From Methylophaga thalassica MP (lineage in GTDB: Bacteria > Pseudomonadota > Gammaproteobacteria > Nitrosococcales > Methylophagaceae): a stretch of 64,000 nt of DNA. Position numbers and translations under genes: made by a program. This document shows, one piece after another, positions 19,746 to 30,720 of the stretch; within the stretch, counting starts at the first letter, position 1; each line of letters begins with the position of its first letter. A model generated the notes under the pieces. It was not told where the DNA came from and made no database searches. It saw only the letters and a program-made list of their open reading frames with translations. The DNA lies in contig NZ_AFIG01000001.1 in NCBI RefSeq assembly GCF_000214595.1, positions 1,034,382 through 1,098,381 of the forward strand, given 5' to 3'.

Positions 19746-20242
19746 AATTGCAAACGCCTCGTATTCACATCAAACTGGCTTCTTGACCACATGTCCTCGA
19801 AGTCCTTTTTTCTATTACTGACCTGACGTACAGCATCAAAGTCAACTATACCCTCGTAACGGGCAGAATTGGGACAATATAAAAATGCCTTATTATCTAT
19901 CAATAGATACATATAACGAGATTTCTGATCTTGCTTATCTGCAATATGAATTTGAATTTTACTGGACAACCTCTGCGCTAAAGGAATAAGTAAATGCCTT
20001 TGGGCAGTTGTTTGCTGAGTACTGTGCACTAAAAAGCGAATACCGCAGCGCTGGCTTTGGTTAATAAAGGCGATTAATTTATCGACGACAATTTGATTAT
20101 TGAATAAAACACTATCCAACTCAGGTCCACAAAAACAAATTTCCTGTCTGGCGGACTCGATGAGTTCGATAGTGTAGCGGCTTGCATATTCCCGACTGTC
20201 GAACGGTATAGATTGATCGTCAGTCGGGATACTCTCACTCAT
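19742..20242 (-). CDS. DUF7931-like protein (phospholipase-D-like fold fragment)
   Basis: A 166-residue soluble protein with a strand/helix pattern reminiscent of the non-catalytic half of PLD-superfamily proteins (EICFCGPELDSVLFNNQIVV; IRFLVHSTQQ; YMYLLIDNKAFLYCPN). No HKD catalytic motif is present, so enzyme activity is doubtful. I recall this arrangement being labelled DUF7931, but the assignment is tentative. It lies 2 bp past purB and overlaps the secreted secretin-N-like gene. Confidence 0.65.
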   Translation of the reverse strand: MSESIPTDDQSIPFDSREYASRYTIELIESARQEICFCGPELDSVLFNNQIVVDKLIAFINQSQRCGIRFLVHSTQQTTAQRHLLIPLAQRLSSKIQIHIADKQDQKSRYMYLLIDNKAFLYCPNSARYEGIVDFDAVRQVSNRKKDFEDMWSRSQFDVNTRRLQL

Positions 20243-20244
20243 GC

Positions 20245-21662
<1,418 letters not shown>

Positions 21663-21733
21663 GAGTTCGCTCGTACTAAACGCTTTCAGGTAAAATGTCA
21701 CCGTTTCATTCTCAAACTTTGGGGTACACATAC

Positions 21734-24265
21734 GTGCTGAAAGAATATCAATCGCAAGTTGAAGAACGTGCCAAACTTGGCTTACCACCGTTACCACTTG
21801 ATGCTGAACAAGTTTCTACCTTAGTCGAACAACTCAAAAATGGCAGTGATGACAGTGAAGCATTACTCGAACTCCTGATTCACAGAGTTCCGCCAGGCGT
21901 CGACCAAGCGGCCTATGTGAAAGCAGGCTTTCTCACCGATATCGGAAAAGGTGAAGTTAAATGTGCTTTGATTTCACCCGTAAAGGCGACTGAATTACTC
22001 GGTACGATGATGGGTGGTTACAATGTGCAATCATTGATTCAGCTACTTGATATTGAAGAAACAGCGGCGACGGCTGAGAAAGCATTATGCAAAACATTGA
22101 TGGTTTACGATGCGTATCATGACGTGGTTGAAAAAGCTGAAACCAATGACTATGCAAAGCGCGTATTACAATCTTGGGCTGACGCTGAGTGGTTTACCTC
22201 ACGACCTAAATTAGCAGAACAGATCACGCTAACGGTATTTAAAGTCCCGGGCGAGACGAATACGGATGATTTATCACCAGCAACTGAAGCCTGGAGCCGC
22301 CCAGATATTCCATTACATGCAAAAGCCATGCTTGTCAGCAAAATGGATGATCCCATTGGTGATATCGAGAAATTGAAAGAAAAGGGCCATCCACTGGCAT
22401 TTGTCGGTGACGTGGTGGGAACCGGATCTTCAAGAAAATCAGCGATCAACTCAGTGTTGTGGCATATGGGCCACGATATCCCTTATGTACCTAATAAACG
22501 TCAGGGTGGCGTCATTCTCGGTAACAATATTGCTCCTATCTTCTTTAATACAGCCGAAGATTCTGGCGCGATGCCGATTGAATGTGATGTCCAGAACATG
22601 GAAACAGGTGATGTTATTACGATTCTGCCTTATGAAGGCAAGATATTAAACGAAGCGGGCAACGTCATCAGTGAATTCAGTATGCGTCCAACCACACTGG
22701 CTGATGAGGTGCGTGCCGGAGGTCGTATTCCACTAATCATTGGTCGTGGCCTGACTGATAAAGCCCGTGAAACACTCGGCTTACCTCCCTCTGATATTTT
22801 TGTACGCCCAGTTGAACCTGTTGATACCGGTAAAGGTTTCACACTGGCGCAGAAAATGGTTGGCCGTGCTTGTGGTGTGGATGGCGTTCGTCCTAACAGT
22901 TACTGCGAACCTAAGGTCACTACTGTTGGTTCACAGGATACAACGGGTGCCATGACGCGTGATGAGTTAAAAGAATTAGCCTGTTTAGGTTTTTCTGCTG
23001 ACCTGGTTATGCAGTCTTTCTGTCATACCGCTGCTTATCCAAAACCAGTTGATATTAAGTTACAGCATGAACTACCTGACTTTATCAGTACACGTGGTGG
23101 TGTTTCATTACGTCCAGGCGACGGTATTATTCACTCGTGGTTAAACCGCATGATTTTGCCTGATACCGTGGGTACGGGTGGTGACTCGCATACTCGTTTC
23201 CCCATTGGTATTAGTTTCCCGGCTGGCTCAGGCCTGGTGGCATTTGGTGCTGCTCTTGGGGTCATGCCACTGGATATGCCGGAGTCAGTGCTGGTTAAAT
23301 TTAAAGGGGAAATGCAGCCCGGCATCACCTTGCGTGACCTGGTAAATGCGATTCCATACGCCGCTATTCAACAAGGTTTATTAACGGTTGAGAAAAAAGG
23401 TAAGAAAAATATTTTCAATGGCCGCGTGCTGGAAATTGAAGGTTTGCCTGATCTGAAAGTGGAACAGGCGTTTGAATTATCTGATGCCTCAGCTGAACGT
23501 AGCGCGAATGGTTGTACCGTTCGTCTTAACAAAGAACCTATCATTGAGTTTTTAAATTCAAATATGGCGCTGATGGAATGGATGATTGCTGAAGGTTATC
23601 AGGATGAACGTACATTACGTCGTCGTATTGATAGCATGAAAGCCTGGTTAGATGATCCACAATTACTAGAGCCTGATGCTGATGCGGAATATGCTGCGGT
23701 GATTGAGATTGATCTCAATGAAATCAAAGAACCTCTACTCGCTTGTCCAAATGATCCTGATGACATTAAACCGTTGTCAGAATTACAAGGCAATAAAATT
23801 GATGAAGTGTTTATTGGCTCATGCATGACTAATATTGGTCATTATCGTGCTGCGAGTAAAGTGTTGGAAAATATGCGTAATTTGCCTGTGAAATTATGGA
23901 TTGCGCCGCCTACTAAAATGGATAAATACCAGCTGACTGAAGAAGGGGTTTACAGTACATTTGGACGTGTAGGTGCCCGTACAGAAACACCAGGATGTTC
24001 TTTATGTATGGGCAATCAGGCTCGGGTAGCTGATGGAGCGACCGTGGTTTCTACATCAACACGTAATTTCCCGAATCGTTTGGGTAATAATGCCGATGTC
24101 TATCTGTCTTCTGCTGAGCTTGCTGCAGTGGTGGCCAGTATAGGACGTTTACCCACCGTTGCCGAATATCTTGAAGCGGTAGCAGGAATTAAACCGATGG
24201 CGGCAGAAATTTATCGTTATCTCAACTTCCATGAGATGGATGAATATCGACGTGCTGCCAGCTAA
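21734..24265 (+). CDS. acnB: Aconitate hydratase B
   Basis: TCA-cycle citrate/isocitrate isomerase with a [4Fe-4S] cluster. Cluster cysteines are in GSCMTN and [10 protein letters not shown], and the AcnB-specific N-terminal HEAT-like domain starts [20 protein letters not shown]. The frame is open from ATG 21695, but family members begin at the residue encoded by GTG 21734, which has GGGGT at 21721-21725. I therefore prefer that start (843 residues). A strong terminator follows. Confidence 0.96.
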   Translation: MLKEYQSQVEERAKLGLPPLPLDAEQVSTLVEQLKNGSDDSEALLELLIHRVPPGVDQAAYVKAGFLTDIGKGEVKCALISPVKATELLGTMMGGYNVQSLIQLLDIEETAATAEKALCKTLMVYDAYHDVVEKAETNDYAKRVLQSWADAEWFTSRPKLAEQITLTVFKVPGETNTDDLSPATEAWSRPDIPLHAKAMLVSKMDDPIGDIEKLKEKGHPLAFVGDVVGTGSSRKSAINSVLWHMGHDIPYVPNKRQGGVILGNNIAPIFFNTAEDSGAMPIECDVQNMETGDVITILPYEGKILNEAGNVISEFSMRPTTLADEVRAGGRIPLIIGRGLTDKARETLGLPPSDIFVRPVEPVDTGKGFTLAQKMVGRACGVDGVRPNSYCEPKVTTVGSQDTTGAMTRDELKELACLGFSADLVMQSFCHTAAYPKPVDIKLQHELPDFISTRGGVSLRPGDGIIHSWLNRMILPDTVGTGGDSHTRFPIGISFPAGSGLVAFGAALGVMPLDMPESVLVKFKGEMQPGITLRDLVNAIPYAAIQQGLLTVEKKGKKNIFNGRVLEIEGLPDLKVEQAFELSDASAERSANGCTVRLNKEPIIEFLNSNMALMEWMIAEGYQDERTLRRRIDSMKAWLDDPQLLEPDADAEYAAVIEIDLNEIKEPLLACPNDPDDIKPLSELQGNKIDEVFIGSCMTNIGHYRAASKVLENMRNLPVKLWIAPPTKMDKYQLTEEGVYSTFGRVGARTETPGCSLCMGNQARVADGATVVSTSTRNFPNRLGNNADVYLSSAELAAVVASIGRLPTVAEYLEAVAGIKPMAAEIYRYLNFHEMDEYRRAAS

Positions 24266-24289
24266 TTACTAGTCGTATCGTATTAAACT

Positions 24290-24325
24290 AAAAAGGCTGT
24301 TTTTGTGATAAAAACAGCCTTTTTT
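24290..24325 (+). terminator. Rho-independent terminator after acnB
   Basis: A 15-bp perfect stem (24290-24304 with 24310-24324) with GC core GGCTG/CAGCC, loop GTGAT and a T run. Confidence 0.93.
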
Positions 24326-24345
24326 ATATCTGAGAAAATATAAGC

Positions 24346-25053
24346 ATGAATACATCGGTGCAAGTTATTTCGAATTTCCAACTGACTCTAGCTTTTATTC
24401 CAGTGGTTGTTGTTTTGCTGATGATGCTGCATTGGTCGCTCAAAGCGGGTTTTGCCGTTTATGCACTGATTCGCATGTTGATTCAGTTGCTACTCGTCGG
24501 ATATGTGTTAACAACGGTATTTGCTGCTGAACAATCCTGGGTAGTGATGCTGGTGATGTTTATCATGGTGAGTGCAGCCAGCTGGATTGCATTAGGCACC
24601 GTTCAGGCTCAACGTCGGCAGTTGTATCCGCTTGCTTTTCTTAGCATTTTGTTGGGCGGCGGGCTGACGCTGATGTTAGTAACACAGAGTGTGATCGGGT
24701 TATCGCCATGGTTTGAGCCGCGATATATGATTCCATTAGCGGGGATGATCTTCGCTAATGCGATGAATAGTATCAGCCTGGCCGCAGAGCGTTTATCAGC
24801 TGAACTTGCAAGAAATATCGATTACCTGAGCGCTAGAAATGAAGCCTTTCAGGCTGCATTCATTCCTACGATTAATTCGATGTTGGCTGTGGGACTGGTG
24901 TCTTTACCAGGCATGATGACCGGACAAATTTTATCGGGCGTATCGCCAATTACTGCTGCCCATTATCAGATCGTAGTGATGTGTATGATTTTTGGTGGCT
25001 CAGGTTTATCGATTATTCTTTTCTTATGGCTGGCTAAAGCCCGTTTTAGCTAG
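24346..25053 (+). CDS. FetB-like (UPF0014) ABC transporter permease
   Basis: A 235-residue inner-membrane protein with about seven hydrophobic segments. It matches the UPF0014/FetB family by ALIRMLIQLLLVGYVL, PLAGMIFANAMNSISLA and FIPTINSMLAVGLVSLPGMM. E. coli FetAB exports iron and protects against peroxide (family knowledge). No FetA ATPase gene is adjacent, so the partner is elsewhere or missing. It is convergent with hflD and overlaps it by 4 bp. Confidence 0.88.
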   Translation: MNTSVQVISNFQLTLAFIPVVVVLLMMLHWSLKAGFAVYALIRMLIQLLLVGYVLTTVFAAEQSWVVMLVMFIMVSAASWIALGTVQAQRRQLYPLAFLSILLGGGLTLMLVTQSVIGLSPWFEPRYMIPLAGMIFANAMNSISLAAERLSAELARNIDYLSARNEAFQAAFIPTINSMLAVGLVSLPGMMTGQILSGVSPITAAHYQIVVMCMIFGGSGLSIILFLWLAKARFS

Positions 25054-25682
25054 ACTTCACGCGATAGTGCTTCAGTAGCACTAAGTAGTTTTCCGCTCTG
25101 AAATAGAAACTGCCAGCGCCGTCCACCTTTCTGTTGCCATAACACGGCAGCGCGAATACCACTAAGAAGTAGGGCTCTTACTCGGTTAATATTGTCTGGC
25201 TGTTGTAAAAATCCGGGATCACCATAGACCTGAATTCTTGGCTTTAACTCACTCAAGGTACGTTGATAGATATCGGCAAAACGAGCGATGACTTGGGGCG
25301 ACATAATATCGCCGAAATAATCAATTTGTGCAGGCACTTGCTGAATTTCACGATCAATCAACGCCAGCATTTCCGGCTGCTTGGCTAATTGTCGCTCTAG
25401 GTGAAGAAGACTGATGACATAACGTAATAAGGTCACATCTTTTTTGTCTTTTTTCTTTGATAGCTGGGTATTAAGTGCTTCAATTCCAGTTCGTAATTGA
25501 CTGACTGAACCATACACAGACTCTGTATCAGGTGCATTTTCTACCAGTAAGCTTTCCAGCATTACTTTCATATCAGCACTGTTTACCTGACCGGTTTCAG
25601 CAACTTGTTGAACTAATGAGGCGGCTTGAACAACAGCGGAAATGGCAATTGTCCGGTCACGTAAACGCGGATTAAGACTCAT
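25050..25682 (-). CDS. hflD: High frequency lysogenization protein HflD homolog
   Basis: A 210-residue protein directly after mnmA, as in most gammaproteobacteria. The recognisable segments are [29 protein letters not shown] and [18 protein letters not shown]. coli HflD is a peripheral membrane protein that affects phage lambda CII. Its cellular role here is not known. The start overlaps the mnmA stop by 4 bp. Confidence 0.93.
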   Translation of the reverse strand: MSLNPRLRDRTIAISAVVQAASLVQQVAETGQVNSADMKVMLESLLVENAPDTESVYGSVSQLRTGIEALNTQLSKKKDKKDVTLLRYVISLLHLERQLAKQPEMLALIDREIQQVPAQIDYFGDIMSPQVIARFADIYQRTLSELKPRIQVYGDPGFLQQPDNINRVRALLLSGIRAAVLWQQKGGRRWQFLFQSGKLLSATEALSREV

Positions 25683-26782
25683 GGATGAATACCGGGTGCA
25701 TCAGTGGAGACGATGATACCGCCACCCAGGCAGTCATCATCCAGATAGAACACAACAGATTGACCAGGCGTCACTGCACGCTGTTTTTCGTCAAATTCAA
25801 CATGGATGTTACCGTTATCATCCTGAGTAATGGTGCATGCCTGATCAGGTTGACGGTAGCGAGTTTTCGCTGCTGCCCGACAAGGAAATTCAGGCGGATG
25901 ACCCGCCACCCATGACAGTTCTTCAGCGACCAGATTTTGACTCCATAACCAGGGGTGATCCCCCTGAACAACGTAAAGAATCTGATTATCCATATCTTTA
26001 CCGGCGACAAACCACGGCTCACCTGTACTGTCTTTACGCCCGCCGATGCCCAAACCTTGGCGTTGTCCGAGGGTGTAATACATTAGCCCTGCGTGATCAC
26101 CAATTATTTCACCTTCAGGTGTGCGCATTTCACCAGGTTGTGCCGGTATGTAGCGGCTCAAAAATTCGCGAAAGTGGCGTTCACCAATAAAACAAATGCC
26201 TGTACTGTCTTTTTTATCGTGATTGATAAAACCGGCTTGTTCAGCGATACGTCTTACTTCTGTTTTAGGTAAATCACCCAAAGGGAAGCGTGTGCGTGAT
26301 AGCTGTTCCTGTCCCAAAGTATACAAAAAGTAGCTTTGATCCTTTTTATGATCCTGACCTTTGAGGAGATGGAACTGGCCATTTCGTTCTTCAACTCTTG
26401 CATAGTGGCCAGTGGCAATAATGTCACCGCCCAATTCAATCGCATGATCGAGAAAGGTTTTAAATTTGATTTCACGATTACAAAGAATATCCGGGTTTGG
26501 GGTACGACCTGCACGATACTCATCGAGAAAATGTTTAAAAACATAATCCCAGTATTCCATGGCAAAGTTGGCTTCATGAAAGGGGATACCAACTGTCTCA
26601 GCCACAGAGCTGGCGTCTTTACGGTCTTCTTCAACGGTACATTCGCTTTCATCTGCAAAATCAACCCAATTCTTCATAAACAGCCCTTCAACATGATCAA
26701 ATTGCTGTTTTAGCAATAATGCGGCTACAGAAGAATCGACGCCGCCGGAGAGTCCGACGACTACTTTATTATCATTACTCAT
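25679..26782 (-). CDS. mnmA: tRNA 2-thiouridylase MnmA
   Basis: Thiolates U34 of tRNA-Lys/Glu/Gln using sulfur relayed from IscS. It shows the ATP-binding PP-loop [15 protein letters not shown], the first catalytic cysteine in [12 protein letters not shown] and the second in [12 protein letters not shown]. The 367-residue length is standard. It is translationally coupled to hflD and lies 2 bp past nudJ. Confidence 0.98.
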   Translation of the reverse strand: MSNDNKVVVGLSGGVDSSVAALLLKQQFDHVEGLFMKNWVDFADESECTVEEDRKDASSVAETVGIPFHEANFAMEYWDYVFKHFLDEYRAGRTPNPDILCNREIKFKTFLDHAIELGGDIIATGHYARVEERNGQFHLLKGQDHKKDQSYFLYTLGQEQLSRTRFPLGDLPKTEVRRIAEQAGFINHDKKDSTGICFIGERHFREFLSRYIPAQPGEMRTPEGEIIGDHAGLMYYTLGQRQGLGIGGRKDSTGEPWFVAGKDMDNQILYVVQGDHPWLWSQNLVAEELSWVAGHPPEFPCRAAAKTRYRQPDQACTITQDDNGNIHVEFDEKQRAVTPGQSVVFYLDDDCLGGGIIVSTDAPGIHP

Positions 26783-26784
26783 AT

Positions 26785-27225
26785 TTAATTACGTAAAATA
26801 TCCAGAGGATAGCGGTGGCCATCAATATAGTCTTGGAAACAATCGGTTACAAGTGTACTACGCAGATCCGCTTGTCTGCGGCGTATCTCATCAAAAGGTA
26901 ACCAGAGTGCTTGATAAATATCATCATCCAGCGCCTGGTTTGGATCGTGATCGGTCACTGTTCCTGAAAAGCAGTAACGAATATACGTTTCCCCTTTACG
27001 AGGGTGAATCCAGCGATAAATCCCGACCAGTGATTGCGGATGAAACGTCCAGGCGGTTTCTTCCTTTGTCTCACGAATCACTGCGTCGATAAGACTTTCG
27101 TCTGGTTCGAGATGGCCGGCTGGCTGGTTTAAGGTCATTTTGCCGTTGATCTCCTCTTCGACCAGAAGGAATCGATCGTTCTGTTCGACTACGGCGGCGA
27201 CTGTTGTTCGAGGCTTCCAAATCAT
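26785..27225 (-). CDS. nudJ: NUDIX phosphatase NudJ
   Basis: Nucleoside di/triphosphate and thiamine-PP-type hydrolase family, 146 residues. The start [14 protein letters not shown] aligns with E. coli NudJ (MFKPHVTVACVV), so ATG 27225 is right. The Nudix box [16 protein letters not shown]...KEETAW is present, with Ala where the consensus has Gly near the end. Its first 155 bp are overlapped in another frame by the 3' end of rluE. The order rluE-nudJ-mnmA-hflD matches the enterobacterial cluster. Confidence 0.93.
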   Translation of the reverse strand: MIWKPRTTVAAVVEQNDRFLLVEEEINGKMTLNQPAGHLEPDESLIDAVIRETKEETAWTFHPQSLVGIYRWIHPRKGETYIRYCFSGTVTDHDPNQALDDDIYQALWLPFDEIRRRQADLRSTLVTDCFQDYIDGHRYPLDILRN

Positions 27226-27784
27226 CCCGCCATTTTATCACGTCATTGGCATTAACGGAGCACCATTGCCCCGGTTCTAGATCATTTAATTGCCATGGAC
27301 CAATAGCCGCGCGGATAAGCCGAAGTGTCGGGTGGCCGATGGCAGCTGTCATCCGCCTTACCTGTCGGTTTCGGCCCTCAGTGATTTTGAGCTCCAGCCA
27401 CTGTGTAGGAATGGCTTTTCGTTCACGGATAGGCGGTATTCTTTCCCAAATATCAGGTGGTTGAATCAAGCGTACTTTCGCAGGTTTCGTCATCCCATCT
27501 TTCAGTTTTACGCCTGAAACCAACTGTTGCAGTGACGCTGAATCAGGAATATTCTCCACCTGGACCCAATAGGTTTTTTCTAATTTGAATTTGGGATTGG
27601 CTATTTGATGCTGTAGTTGACCATCGTTGGTCAATAAAACCAGTCCTTCACTATCCCGATCCAGCCGGCCGGCAGGGTAGACCTCGTCAATGTCGATATA
27701 GTCTTTTAACGTCTTTCGACCTGACTCATCAGTAAATTGGGTGAGAACATCATAGGGTTTATTAAATAGGATCAGCTTCGTCAT
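27071..27784 (-). CDS. rluE: 23S rRNA pseudouridine synthase RluE-like, with basic C-terminal tail overlapping nudJ
   Basis: Pseudouridine synthase of the RsuA/RluE branch that modifies 23S rRNA (U2457 in E. coli). The catalytic aspartate lies in [18 protein letters not shown]. Other family blocks are [20 protein letters not shown] and [20 protein letters not shown]. The catalytic core ends near residue 185. The last 50 or so residues, rich in Arg and Ser, are encoded entirely inside the nudJ coding region in another frame. The tail may be genuine basic RNA-binding sequence or the result of a lost stop codon. Core identity is certain, the tail less so. Confidence 0.92.
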   Translation of the reverse strand: MTKLILFNKPYDVLTQFTDESGRKTLKDYIDIDEVYPAGRLDRDSEGLVLLTNDGQLQHQIANPKFKLEKTYWVQVENIPDSASLQQLVSGVKLKDGMTKPAKVRLIQPPDIWERIPPIRERKAIPTQWLELKITEGRNRQVRRMTAAIGHPTLRLIRAAIGPWQLNDLEPGQWCSVNANDVIKWRDDLEASNNSRRRSRTERSIPSGRRGDQRQNDLKPASRPSRTRRKSYRRSDS

Positions 27785-28198
27785 AATTAGTGTGTGAAGG
27801 AGTTTAATGATAAAATACTCAACTTTTTTTATCGTAGAATGTATTGTTTAATGCACTTAGCGATGTAATGACAACATAACGTCAAGTTTTGTCTAACATC
27901 TGTTAAGTCTGTTCTTGATGATAAAAAATTAAGCTGATGATGGCTTTTATTAGTTAGCAAGGTATTGATACTATACCAGCGCAGGCTAGTAAAAGCGGAT
28001 GGATTCATATCTGAAATTATTAGCGAACAGCTATTAGTAACGTCGTACTTGAGTCGTATTGATGACAATAATAGCTGTTGATGTTTAAAACCAAGACAAA
28101 CTGAACTTCAGATTGATTCAGTTGTATGGCGAGAACATCAATAAGTTGTAGTGATTATGCTGCAGCTGTAATCCAAAACATGTAAGTGAGGAATCTAA
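27785..28198. other. 414-bp AT-rich intergenic region between rluE and slyD
   Basis: No convincing protein or RNA gene. It holds a 25-bp inverted repeat (28099-28123), a 14-codon ATG frame at 27807-27851 preceded by AAGGAG, and presumably both divergent promoters. A 79-codon minus-strand frame (27829-28068) lacks codon bias or family resemblance and is not called. Direct slyD translation uses GTGAGG at 28186-28191. Confidence 0.6.
28099..28123. repeat. 25-bp inverted repeat upstream of slyD
   Basis: AACTGAA and TTCAGTT, 7-bp arms separated by 11 bp, centred about 88 bp before the slyD ATG. Two-turn spacing fits a dimeric regulator site, though a weak RNA hairpin is equally possible. Confidence 0.4.
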
Positions 28199-28681
28199 AT
28201 GAAAGTTGCAGATAATACTGTTGTAGTAATCGACTATACCCTGACTGATAACGATGGCAGTGTCATCGATAGCTCGGAAGCAGCGGGCCCGTTAGCTTAC
28301 CTTCATGGTGCAGGTAATATTATTCCTGGTCTGGAAGATGCGCTGAATGGCAAAGAAGCGGGCGATGCGGTCAAAGCAAGTATTGAACCAGCCAAAGCGT
28401 ATGGCGAAAGACACGAAGAGTTAAAGCAAGACGTACCACGTGAACTATTCAGCGGTGTTGATGATGTTCAGGTTGGCATGCAGTTTCAATCTGAAACAGA
28501 GCAGGGACCGGTTCTGGTAACTGTTGTCGACATTAAAGATGACACAGTGACAGTTGATGGTAATCATCCTTTAGCAGGCGTTCACCTGAATTTTGATGTA
28601 ACTGTCCGTGAAGTTCGTGAAGCCAGTGCAGAAGAACTTGAGCACGGCCATGTTCATGGTGAGGGCGGTCATCATCACTAA
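28199..28681 (+). CDS. slyD: FKBP-type peptidyl-prolyl isomerase SlyD
   Basis: Prolyl isomerase and chaperone with metal binding, 160 residues. The FKBP domain (VVVIDYTLTDNDGSVIDSS, LHGAGNIIPGLEDALNGKEAGD) is interrupted by the insert-in-flap region at about 75-125. The C-terminus is a short His-rich tail (HGHVHGEGGHHH), much shorter than the Cys/His tail of E. coli SlyD. The tail suggests nickel or other divalent metal binding. Its own terminator follows. Confidence 0.95.
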   Translation: MKVADNTVVVIDYTLTDNDGSVIDSSEAAGPLAYLHGAGNIIPGLEDALNGKEAGDAVKASIEPAKAYGERHEELKQDVPRELFSGVDDVQVGMQFQSETEQGPVLVTVVDIKDDTVTVDGNHPLAGVHLNFDVTVREVREASAEELEHGHVHGEGGHHH

Positions 28682-28726
28682 TAAGGGTTTTTCCTTATAG
28701 TGAATGACTATACTGTCTATGGAGAG

Positions 28727-28747
28727 ACGGGCGTAAGCCCGTTTTTT
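28727..28747 (+). terminator. Rho-independent terminator after slyD
   Basis: ACGGGC/GCCCGT stem with GTAA loop and a TTTTTT tail. A second small hairpin (ATAAGG/CCTTAT, 28681-28698) lies just before it. Confidence 0.88.
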
Positions 28748-28764
28748 CGTTTGGAATAGTGAAT

Positions 28765-29670
28765 ATGCAGGATTTAGAAACACTTAATCGTCTGTTTGGT
28801 AAAGAAGCTGAAGTGTGCTTTGTTGAAGGGCAATCAGGAATGCCCATCATTGAAGTAGCCACGAAAAAAGCTTCTGCGACGATTGCCCTTTATGGCGGGC
28901 AAATATTGTCATATAAATCAAATGGAATGGAACACGATCTTTTTTACTTAAGTGAAAAAGCCATTTATCAGCAAGGCAAAGCGATACGTGGTGGTGTACC
29001 CGTTTGCTGGCCATGGTTTGGCGAAGACCCTGGTAATTTAGGTCGTCAGGCACATGGTTTTGCCCGTAATTTATTATGGAATGTGCTGGACTGTCAGTTA
29101 CATGATGACATTGTCGAAATTACCCTGGGTCTGGAATCGACAGCGACCAGTAAACAATGGTGGCCGAATGAATTCCGCCTGCGTAAGAAAATTGTTATCG
29201 GTGAGCAGCTGGATATTTCTCTGACAACTGAAAACAGAGGCGAAATACCGTTTAGTATTTCAAAAGCCCTACACACGTATTTTCAGGTGGGAGATATTTC
29301 GCAAACCACGGTGGTGGGGTTAGATGGTCTGGATTACCTGGACAAAACATTAGACTTTTCTAAGCACACCCAAGTCGGTGACATTACCCCCTTTGCTGAA
29401 ACAGATCGTGTTTATCTGGCATCTCCTGCACGTGTTCAGATTATTGACGAAGTTTTGAATCGACAAATTAATATCGAACAGAGTGGGGCAGAAAATATCG
29501 TTGTATGGAATCCCTGGACGCGAGCTTCTTTACTGAATGACATGGATGCCAGTGACTACCAGCAATTTATCTGTGTTGAAACGGCAAATGCCATAGCGAA
29601 CAGCGTGATTATTGCGCCAGGAGCATCGCATCAAATGCAGGTTAAGTACAACGTGAGTTCGATTGCTTAG
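28765..29670 (+). CDS. D-hexose-6-phosphate mutarotase (YeaD-like)
   Basis: Aldose-1-epimerase-fold enzyme that interconverts anomers of hexose 6-phosphates. The catalytic histidine is in ALHTYFQV and the glutamate in ICVETANA. Family blocks AIRGGVPVCWPWFG and VVWNPWT are clear. GTG 28759 is in frame, but ATG 28765 has GGAA at 28753-28756 with proper spacing, giving 302 residues. It is followed 16 bp later by a small membrane protein gene. Confidence 0.92.
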   Translation: MQDLETLNRLFGKEAEVCFVEGQSGMPIIEVATKKASATIALYGGQILSYKSNGMEHDLFYLSEKAIYQQGKAIRGGVPVCWPWFGEDPGNLGRQAHGFARNLLWNVLDCQLHDDIVEITLGLESTATSKQWWPNEFRLRKKIVIGEQLDISLTTENRGEIPFSISKALHTYFQVGDISQTTVVGLDGLDYLDKTLDFSKHTQVGDITPFAETDRVYLASPARVQIIDEVLNRQINIEQSGAENIVVWNPWTRASLLNDMDASDYQQFICVETANAIANSVIIAPGASHQMQVKYNVSSIA

Positions 29671-29686
29671 ATGAACAAGTAATCTA

Positions 29687-30106
29687 ATGGAAGAGCTGAT
29701 CAAAACAATATGGAGCAATGAAACGTGGTTATGGTCATTGGGAATCATCTCCATACTCAGTTTTGTTGCTTCTTTAGTTTTTATTCCCTATCTGATCGTC
29801 AGGATGCCCGCCGACTATTTCTCAGCAGAAAAGAGACATAAAACGCCTTGGGCTGATCAACATATCATCATCAGAACAGTGCTTATCACCCTGAAAAATT
29901 GCCTGGGAATTGTTTTAGTCATTTTGGGCCTGGCCATGCTGGTATTACCCGGACAGGGATTATTGACGTTATTTATCGGTCTTATATGCCTTAATTTTCC
30001 AGGAAAATATCGACTGGAAAAATGGTTAATCCAACAAAAAAATATTCGACGTTCTATTGACTGGCTACGTCAGCGAGCGGGCAGTGAACCTTTGAATTAT
30101 GAGTGA
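29687..30106 (+). CDS. PGPGW-type small membrane protein
   Basis: A 139-residue protein with hydrophobic segments near 17-40 and 65-100. The middle contains GLAMLVLPGQGLLTLFIGL, a variant of the PGPGW motif of the putative transmembrane protein family I recall as PF09656, followed by a basic region (KYRLEKWLIQQKNIRRSIDW). Function unknown. It ends 2 bp from the convergent nudF gene. Confidence 0.75.
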   Translation: MEELIKTIWSNETWLWSLGIISILSFVASLVFIPYLIVRMPADYFSAEKRHKTPWADQHIIIRTVLITLKNCLGIVLVILGLAMLVLPGQGLLTLFIGLICLNFPGKYRLEKWLIQQKNIRRSIDWLRQRAGSEPLNYE

Positions 30107-30108
30107 TT

Positions 30109-30720
30109 TTATTGCCATTGCTGGCGAAGTTTATCGCGGTTTAATTGTAACCACTGAATAGCAATAAGTGGAATCGCTGATTTAATGCGCCCAGTTTCAA
30201 CTAGCTTGCAAGCATCCTCAAAGGTAACAACGCTGACAGCGATATCCTCATCTTCTTCAGCAAGGCCATGAACGCCACCCACTTCACTGGTGTCGACTTT
30301 GCCACAGAATAAAGTGAGGCATTCAGAGGTGCCGCCGGGTGAGGTATAAAACTCGCTGACCTTCATCAGTTCTGTGATAACACAACCGGCTTCTTCCTGA
30401 GCTTCTCTGATGGCAACTTCTTCCGGTGTTTCATTTTCTTCAACAGCGCCGGCAACAATCTCAAGTAACCAGGCATCTTCTTGTGGTTTCGACAATACTG
30501 CCCCGGCACGAAACTGTTCAATAATAACCACTTCATCACGGTGCGGATCATAAAGCAAAACGCCAACGCAGTCGCCGCGATGAAAGACTTCTCTTTCAAC
30601 TACCTGACTCCAGCCACCATGATAAAGCGTATGTTGCAGTGTATATTTTTTTACGCTGAAGAAACCTTTGTATACGGTCTTCTGATTAAGCACTTTAAAA
30701 GACTTTTTAGTCATGGGCAT
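30109..30720 (-). CDS. nudF: ADP-ribose pyrophosphatase NudF
   Basis: NUDIX hydrolase that splits ADP-ribose into AMP and ribose 5-phosphate. The Nudix box GAVEENETPEEVAIREAQEE followed by AG is intact, and the upstream IIEQFRAGAV and downstream EFYTSPGGTSE match NudF. The 203-residue length is normal. The start overlaps the DUF3108 gene by 14 bp (ATG at 30720; a second in-frame ATG is two codons later). Confidence 0.94.
   Translation of the reverse strand: MPMTKKSFKVLNQKTVYKGFFSVKKYTLQHTLYHGGWSQVVEREVFHRGDCVGVLLYDPHRDEVVIIEQFRAGAVLSKPQEDAWLLEIVAGAVEENETPEEVAIREAQEEAGCVITELMKVSEFYTSPGGTSECLTLFCGKVDTSEVGGVHGLAEEDEDIAVSVVTFEDACKLVETGRIKSAIPLIAIQWLQLNRDKLRQQWQ

Noticed and set aside
26254-26713. 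Long frames on both strands inside mnmA (136 and 125 codons)
   Set aside because: They overlap a certain gene fully and have no recognisable protein features.
27829-28068. 79-codon minus-strand frame in the rluE-slyD gap
   Set aside because: No ribosome site, no domain or signal peptide, and atypical composition; treated as chance in AT-rich DNA.
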